Shown: positions 6,702 through 7,969 of the stretch, in pieces
Position numbering within the stretch: position 1 is the first letter of the stretch
How the letters are laid out: every line of letters begins with the position of its first letter
Source: an uncultured Odoribacter sp.
Lineage (GTDB): Bacteria; Bacteroidota; Bacteroidia; Bacteroidales; Marinifilaceae
NCBI GenBank assembly: GCA_905193145.1
Contig: CAJJNP010000156.1
Location: 1-7,969 of the forward strand
DNA length: 7,969 bases
Reading direction: 5' to 3'
Program-made: the position numbers and the translations under genes
The notes under the pieces: model-generated
What the model was told of the DNA's origin: nothing
Seen by the model: only the letters and a program-made list of their open reading frames with translations
Database searches by the model: none

Positions 6702-7041
6702 GCATTTGAAAAGATCTTATAATCAAATTAATAAACACTAGTCGAATTTTATATCGAGCCAAAATAGAACACATCGTCAAAAGAAGATAAAGTCCACCTA
6801 CCACTAAAAAACCCAAAGCCACATTATTTAGCAAATTTCCAAGAAAAAATCCTAGAGCTACAAACAAAAACAATACAGTGAAAAAAGCAAACAACAATAT
6901 AACTAAACCATAAGATAAAAATGCCAGCACTCGTGCTATTTTCTCTACAACTGTCAGCCTCAGTATTCTAATTTTCAAATCTATAAATACTGTAATATCA
7001 TCTCTTACTTTCTTCAGAATTTGCTCAGCATCGTTCTCCAT
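6673..7041 (-). CDS. Two-helix membrane protein, DUF1469/putative holin-X-like (often annotated phage holin family)
   Basis: This 122-residue protein has a charged amphipathic N-terminal helix (about residues 5-35, with DLKIRILRLTVVEKIARV), two adjacent long hydrophobic segments at about 39-69 and 73-95, and a basic then acidic C-terminal tail ending HDDEKENKI. This layout matches the DUF1469 / holin superfamily III group (Pfam family PF07332), which in Bacteroidetes is commonly found next to a YtxH-like gene. Despite the common annotation, nothing here points to a phage: there is no lysin, capsid or integrase gene nearby. A structural or stress role in the inner membrane is more plausible, by inference only. 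The ATG at 7041 is backed by a strong Shine-Dalgarno. The gene starts 12 bases after the ytxH stop and overlaps the next gene by 29 bases, so the three form one operon. Confidence 0.78.
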   Translation of the reverse strand: MENDAEQILKKVRDDITVFIDLKIRILRLTVVEKIARVLAFLSYGLVILLFAFFTVLFLFVALGFFLGNLLNNVALGFLVVGGLYLLLTMCSILARYKIRLVFINLIIRSFQMHDDEKENKI

Positions 7042-7047
7042 CCCTAC

Positions 7048-7053
7048 TCCTCC
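7048..7053 (-). promoter_or_regulatory. Strong Shine-Dalgarno for the holin-like gene
   Basis: On the minus strand the 12-base gap between the ytxH stop and the next ATG reads GGAGGAGTAGGG. GGAGGA (7053-7048) is a near-perfect anti-16S match with six bases to the ATG at 7041. Most genes of this window lack any such site, so this one stands out and settles the start. Confidence 0.75.
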
Positions 7054-7356
7054 CTAGTTCTCGACATCTACTTTCGACTTCAGTATCTCCAATTCATTAC
7101 GCAAAGCTCTCAATTCATCCTCCCATTCTTCAACTTTCACCTCTGCACGTTCTGCGTAATCACAAACATTTGCAGCTGCCTTTCTTCTCATCTTAGAAAA
7201 TGCAGAGCGCACACCCTCCTTAATTCCATCGCCCATTTCATGCATATTGTCGCCTAATTTTTTCCTGTTATCATCTGTTACCAAATAACCAACAACAACC
7301 CCAACCAAGGTTCCAACGCCTAATCCCAATAACAATTTTGAAGTTTCGTCTTTCAT
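7054..7356 (-). CDS. YtxH-like small membrane-anchored protein
   Basis: A 100-residue protein with one N-terminal membrane segment (about 8-25) containing a glycine-zipper spacing (G11, G13, G15, G19, G23), then the DDNRKKL turn typical of YtxH-like proteins, and a charged helical remainder that becomes a probable coiled coil at about 65-96 (AEVKVEEWEDELRALRNELE). YtxH-like proteins are general-stress or envelope-associated proteins with no known enzymatic activity; the precise role here is unknown. The ATG at 7356 is the natural start. It is the first gene of a set with the holin-like and 65-residue proteins, and lies 66 bases after atpG on the same strand. I found no consensus promoter there; the best candidate is a TATATTTA box overlapped by the dyads at 7362-7386. 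Read-through from the ATP synthase operon is possible. Confidence 0.82.
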   Translation of the reverse strand: MKDETSKLLLGLGVGTLVGVVVGYLVTDDNRKKLGDNMHEMGDGIKEGVRSAFSKMRRKAAANVCDYAERAEVKVEEWEDELRALRNELEILKSKVDVEN

Positions 7357-7361
7357 AATAC

Positions 7362-7401
7362 CTGTATTTTAAATATACAGTGTATACGACTCTTTCATAC
7401 A
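7362..7401. promoter_or_regulatory. Cluster of TGTAT/ATACA half-sites upstream of ytxH
   Basis: CTGTAT (7362-7367) and ATACAG (7375-7380) form a 6-bp dyad with a seven-base spacer. The right half also forms a second dyad, TATACA-G-TGTATA (7374-7386), and a further ATACA lies at 7397-7401. Four alternating half-sites thus sit in the 66-base gap where the ytxH promoter should be. This may be an operator, or the first dyad could be a weak terminator hairpin for atpG. The sequence is AT-rich, so chance matches are easier than usual. Confidence 0.4.
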
Positions 7402-7422
7402 AATAGTTTCAAAATAAATATT

Positions 7423-7969
7423 TCAATCACGACTGCTACCTCCTGCAATATCCAATAATTCAGAAGTTATTCCTTGTTGACGCAACTTATTATACTCCAA
7501 TTGTAATCCACTTAATAATTTGATTGCATTATCATTAGCCATTTGCATTGCTAAAATCCGAGCAGCTTGTTCTGAAGTACGGCTAGACATATACATTTCA
7601 TACATTTGTGCATTCAAAAGCAATGGATATATAGTCTCTAAAATTTGCACCGCCCCGGGCTCCAAAATATACCACGGCATATTTTCAGAAGATAACTTAA
7701 CTGATTCAACGTCTGCATCCAACGTTACAGGCAAGAAACACCTTAAACGCAGGAATTGTACCCCCATACTTTTATAGTAGGTATATAACACTTCAACCTT
7801 ATCATAGTATCCGCTTAAAAAATCTTTCTGCAAAATAGCAACCAATTGACGAGTTGCTGTAACGAAATCTTTAATTTCAAATGCCTCTGGATGTCCTATA
7901 ATTGAAATACCCTTGATTTTATGAATATCAGACTGGATCTTCTTGCCAATAGCAATTACATGAATATTC
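7423..7969 (-). CDS. atpG: F1Fo ATP synthase gamma subunit, 5' partial
   Basis: The frame is open from the right edge (first full codon at 7968) to the TGA at 7423-7425, giving the last 181 residues of a protein of usually about 290. Gamma is the central rotating shaft that couples proton or sodium flow through Fo to ATP formation in the alpha3-beta3 head. The identification rests on the C-terminal helix SEQAARILAMQMANDNA followed by LEYNKLRQQGITSELLDIAGG, the conserved gamma ending, and on NIHVIAIGKK and IIGHPEAFEI upstream. The middle is longer in the loop between the Rossmann-like part and the C-terminal helix, with a run of acidic residues (TLDADVESVKLSSE), as seen in Bacteroidetes versions. 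There is no internal start needed: the frame enters the window from outside. In this phylum atpG is usually the last gene of the atp operon, consistent with unrelated genes following it. Confidence 0.95.
   Translation of the reverse strand, partial: NIHVIAIGKKIQSDIHKIKGISIIGHPEAFEIKDFVTATRQLVAILQKDFLSGYYDKVEVLYTYYKSMGVQFLRLRCFLPVTLDADVESVKLSSENMPWYILEPGAVQILETIYPLLLNAQMYEMYMSSRTSEQAARILAMQMANDNAIKLLSGLQLEYNKLRQQGITSELLDIAGGSSRD

Noticed and set aside
6673..7041. Prophage remnant suggested by a holin-like gene
   Set aside because: No lysin, structural, integrase or attachment-site sequence is nearby, and the surrounding genes are core chromosomal ones.

Overview
The window looks like a chromosomal core-genome segment of a Bacteroidales bacterium (Bacteroides, Phocaeicola or Parabacteroides type). 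The evidence is AT-rich DNA, the Bacteroidetes promoter form (TTTG, about 19-21 bases, TAnnTTTG) upstream of several genes, mostly absent Shine-Dalgarno sites, and an Nqr sodium pump together with an F1Fo ATP synthase whose gamma gene seems to end its operon. I see no insertion sequence, integrase, tRNA, rRNA or CRISPR array. The two window edges cut genes: nqrF on the left (only its last 37 codons) and atpG on the right (its last 181 codons).

Left part, all on +: the nqrF tail ends at a strong hairpin terminator with a GCAA loop. It is followed by an unrecognised four-helix membrane protein (179-670) and then glyA (serine hydroxymethyltransferase), which has its own well-formed promoter and its own terminator. 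A HAD-family phosphatase of the phosphoglycolate phosphatase type comes next.

Middle part: the phosphatase meets a second-type methionine aminopeptidase (map, minus strand) tail to tail, with only two bases between the stop codons and a hairpin spanning both. Map has a textbook promoter in the 58-base gap behind it, with a perfect 9-bp dyad across the -7 box. Upstream of map on the same strand is a MATE exporter of the MepA/DinF-like branch, and head to head with it across 109 bp is a second MATE exporter of the NorM-like branch. They are distinct subfamilies, not a recent duplication.

Right part, all on minus: atpG, then a three-gene set of small envelope proteins: a YtxH-like glycine-zipper and coiled-coil protein, a two-helix DUF1469/holin-X-like membrane protein, and a 65-residue protein of unknown function that overlaps genes on both sides. 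The holin-like gene carries a near-consensus Shine-Dalgarno, unusual for this phylum. The gap between atpG and ytxH contains four TGTAT/ATACA half-sites.

The sodium pump, two cation-coupled exporters and the ATP synthase sit within 8 kb, but the terminators, promoters and alternating strands argue they are separate transcription units. The most interesting features are regulatory and small: the dyads, the shared hairpin, and the overlapping three-gene envelope operon behind the ATP synthase.
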